Assembly: GCA_016794585.1 (NCBI GenBank)
Contig: JAEUJM010000016.1
Location: 29,488 to 93,487, forward strand
Length of the DNA: 64,000 nucleotides
Direction: 5' to 3'
Origin: Acidimicrobiales bacterium
GTDB lineage: Bacteria > Actinomycetota > Acidimicrobiia > Acidimicrobiales > DATDAH01
In this document: positions 62,464 through 64,000 of the stretch, in pieces
How the letters are laid out: the number at the start of each line of letters is the position of its first letter
How positions within the stretch are numbered: the first letter of the stretch is position 1
Program-made: the position numbers and the translations under genes
Notes under the pieces: model-generated
The model's database searches: none
What the model saw: only the letters and a program-made list of their open reading frames with translations
Told to the model about the DNA's origin: nothing

Positions 62464-63984
62464 TCATGCCCGGTGGGCGTGGAGGAGGGTGAGGTTGTGG
62501 CCGGTGAGGATGGTGAGCCACTCGGTTCGGACGGCGTCGATGCCTCGTCGTAGGAATCTTGTGGTGCGCCGGTTGGTCTTGATGTCACCGAAGACGGGTT
62601 CGATGATGGCTTGGCGTTGGCGGTAGAGGCTGCGCCCGGCGGGCGACGCGAGGCGGGTGTTCATGGTGTGGCGGGCTCGGGCGGCGCGGGTGGGACCGCG
62701 GGGCGGTTTCGGTTGTCTCTGGCGGGGCAGGTGGTGGGGGCGTAGGGCGTCGGGGCCGCCTGCCTGGTAGGCGAGTTTGAGTTCGCCGACGCGGGCGATC
62801 GATAAGCCCAGAGCGTCGGCGCCTTCGCGGATCAACAGGTTCCCGGCGGCGACCTGTCCGATGACGGCGACGCGCTGTTGGTGGTGGGCGTCGAGGACTT
62901 CTTCGTGGGCGGCGACCGCGGCCTGATGCGAGGCGGGGTCGGCCTCGATGACCGGGTCCGGAGCCTTGGTGGGGGCGCGGCGGCCGGGCGCGACCAGCAG
63001 GTCGGCCCGGTCCGGGTCAGCGTCGATGGTCTCGATGAGGTTGGTGTCCCAATAGCCGGCATCAGCGACGACCACGCCGGTGTGCTCGCCGGTCGCGGCG
63101 GCGATCTTGTCGTCGATGAGCGCGACCATGGCATCGAGAACTGTGTTGTCAGCTGGGTTCGCGGTCACATCGGCGGCCACGACGATCCCACCTGCGACCG
63201 CGGCGGCCTGCGCGTTGTAGCCCTGGATCCACCCGCCGCCCGAACGCGGCACCAGACCCGAGTCCGGGTCGACCGTGTTCATCTTGCGGTCATCGCTCTC
63301 GTCGGCACGCTCAGCGAGACGTCGACGGATCCACTCGCGACGCTGGTCGTGGTCGGCCATCTCCGGGACCGGGCCCGCTGCCGGGTTCTCGGCCTCCGCG
63401 GCATCATCAGCGGCGTCGTTGGCCAACACCTCCTCGGCCCACTTCGAGAACCGGCCCCGCAAGTCACCCAGCGTCTCGTTCGAGTCCCTGGACGCGTCGG
63501 CGGCCATCTTCGTCCCGTCGACCGCGACCAGCGTCGGGTCCACCAACCCCGCCTCTGCGGCCATGCCCACGACCTGGTCGAACAGGGCGTTCAGCGCCTG
63601 TTCGTGGCGGGCGAGGAACCGGCAGATCGTCACATGATCCGGGCGTTCGTTCGCCGCGACCACCCGGAACCCCGCATCGGTCGCCAACAACGCCTCGATC
63701 CGCCGAGACGACCGGATCGAACACATCGACGCGTACAACACGATCCCGACCATCACCGACGGGTGATACGCCGGCCGGCCCCGCTCATCACTAGAGCGAT
63801 ACCCGGCGACGAACGCTGAAAGGTCCAGTTCGTCAATCAGGTCCACGACGAACAGCGCCGGATGGCCCACCGGGAGCCACTCGCGCACATCAGGAGGCAA
63901 CAAGAACTGCTGATCACGAGTCACCGCACGGAACCGAGGAGCCACCCACGAATTCTCCCCCGTCTCGGACCTGAACGCGAGCAC
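62464..63984 (-). CDS. IS1182-family DDE transposase
   Basis: A 506-residue transposase. The N-terminal DUF772-type domain (QQFLLPPDVREWLP, HPSVMVGIVLYASM, RPDHVTICRFLARH) is followed by the DDE catalytic core: VAVDGTKMAADAS (Asp), VVVADAGYWDT (Asp) and IEPVFGDIKTNR (Glu). No frameshift, so potentially active. GTG 63984 lies within the right terminal repeat. Confidence 0.93.
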   Translation of the reverse strand: MLAFRSETGENSWVAPRFRAVTRDQQFLLPPDVREWLPVGHPALFVVDLIDELDLSAFVAGYRSSDERGRPAYHPSVMVGIVLYASMCSIRSSRRIEALLATDAGFRVVAANERPDHVTICRFLARHEQALNALFDQVVGMAAEAGLVDPTLVAVDGTKMAADASRDSNETLGDLRGRFSKWAEEVLANDAADDAAEAENPAAGPVPEMADHDQRREWIRRRLAERADESDDRKMNTVDPDSGLVPRSGGGWIQGYNAQAAAVAGGIVVAADVTANPADNTVLDAMVALIDDKIAAATGEHTGVVVADAGYWDTNLIETIDADPDRADLLVAPGRRAPTKAPDPVIEADPASHQAAVAAHEEVLDAHHQQRVAVIGQVAAGNLLIREGADALGLSIARVGELKLAYQAGGPDALRPHHLPRQRQPKPPRGPTRAARARHTMNTRLASPAGRSLYRQRQAIIEPVFGDIKTNRRTTRFLRRGIDAVRTEWLTILTGHNLTLLHAHRA

Positions 63985-64000
63985 CTAACGCAACAGCCTC
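63984..64000 (-). repeat. Right inverted repeat of the IS
   Basis: Complement reads GAGGCTGTTGCGTTAGG from 64000 backwards; may extend beyond the window. Confidence 0.75.

Larger units (their letters stand above)
62408..64000. mobile_element. IS1182-family insertion sequence (reaching window edge)
   Basis: The terminal inverted repeats GAGGCTGTCTCGTTAGG (62408-62424) and the complement of GAGGCTGTTGCGTTAGG (64000-63984) agree at 15 of 17 positions and flank a single transposase. The IS length is about 1.6 kb if the right end is exactly at 64000. Target duplication cannot be checked since the window stops there. Confidence 0.8.

Overview
The window is about 64 kb of high-GC bacterial DNA. Genes are densely packed, often overlap by ATGA or GTGA, and frequently start with GTG. 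Several -10-like boxes lie only 6-9 nt before a start codon, which suggests leaderless transcripts. F420-type LLM oxidoreductases, a DUF3052 protein, a full-length Lhr helicase, many CoA-transferases and acyl-CoA genes, and fused branched-chain-type ABC transporter subunits point to an actinobacterium. My inference is an Acidimicrobiia-like lineage, but nothing here proves the taxon.

Region 1 (1-21.6 kb, + strand) is a catabolic block: amidase, alpha/beta hydrolases, an LLM flavin oxidoreductase, an acyl-CoA ligase behind a palindromic operator, a three-gene ABC importer built from unusual fusions (lipoprotein; MFS-LivF; LivH-LivM-LivG), MmsA-type dehydrogenase, SDR, PLP decarboxylase, hydantoinase A/B and a class III aminotransferase. 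It looks dedicated to import and breakdown of an amide or N-containing organic substrate.

Region 2 (21.6-28.3 kb, - strand) is an accessory island, visibly less GC-rich. It encodes a single-domain ubiquitin-like protein, an E2-like protein, a JAMM-protease/E1 fusion, an XRE repressor, an ImmA/IrrE metallopeptidase, a Ser/Thr kinase-like protein and a TPR protein, behind a promoter with a 14-bp inverted repeat. This is the most interesting system: a prokaryotic ubiquitin-like conjugation module joined to a protease-controlled switch and a kinase/TPR pair, probably a defence or stress system.

Region 3 (28.3-54 kb) is acyl-CoA catabolism in several divergent operons: CoA-transferases, enoyl-CoA hydratases, MaoC proteins, acyl-CoA dehydrogenase, CitE-like lyase, P450, MarR, acyl-CoA synthetase, DUF35, thiolase, SDRs, amidohydrolases, FAH-family hydrolase and an FCD-type GntR regulator. 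Three promoters share the motif TCTCTGCGYATGATW. A small toxin-antitoxin pair lies at 36.0-36.5 kb.

Region 4 (54-64 kb) holds Lhr helicase, a Nei/Fpg glycosylase, NDH-2, DUF3052, a nucleotidyltransferase pair and an IS1182-type insertion sequence reaching the window edge.

A recurrent oddity: at five gene junctions a 20-39-codon mini-ORF is inserted. It starts in the stop codon of the upstream gene and ends in the start codon of the downstream gene. At four junctions it repeats the first codons of the downstream gene; at the fifth (31.8 kb) only ATGAGC is shared.
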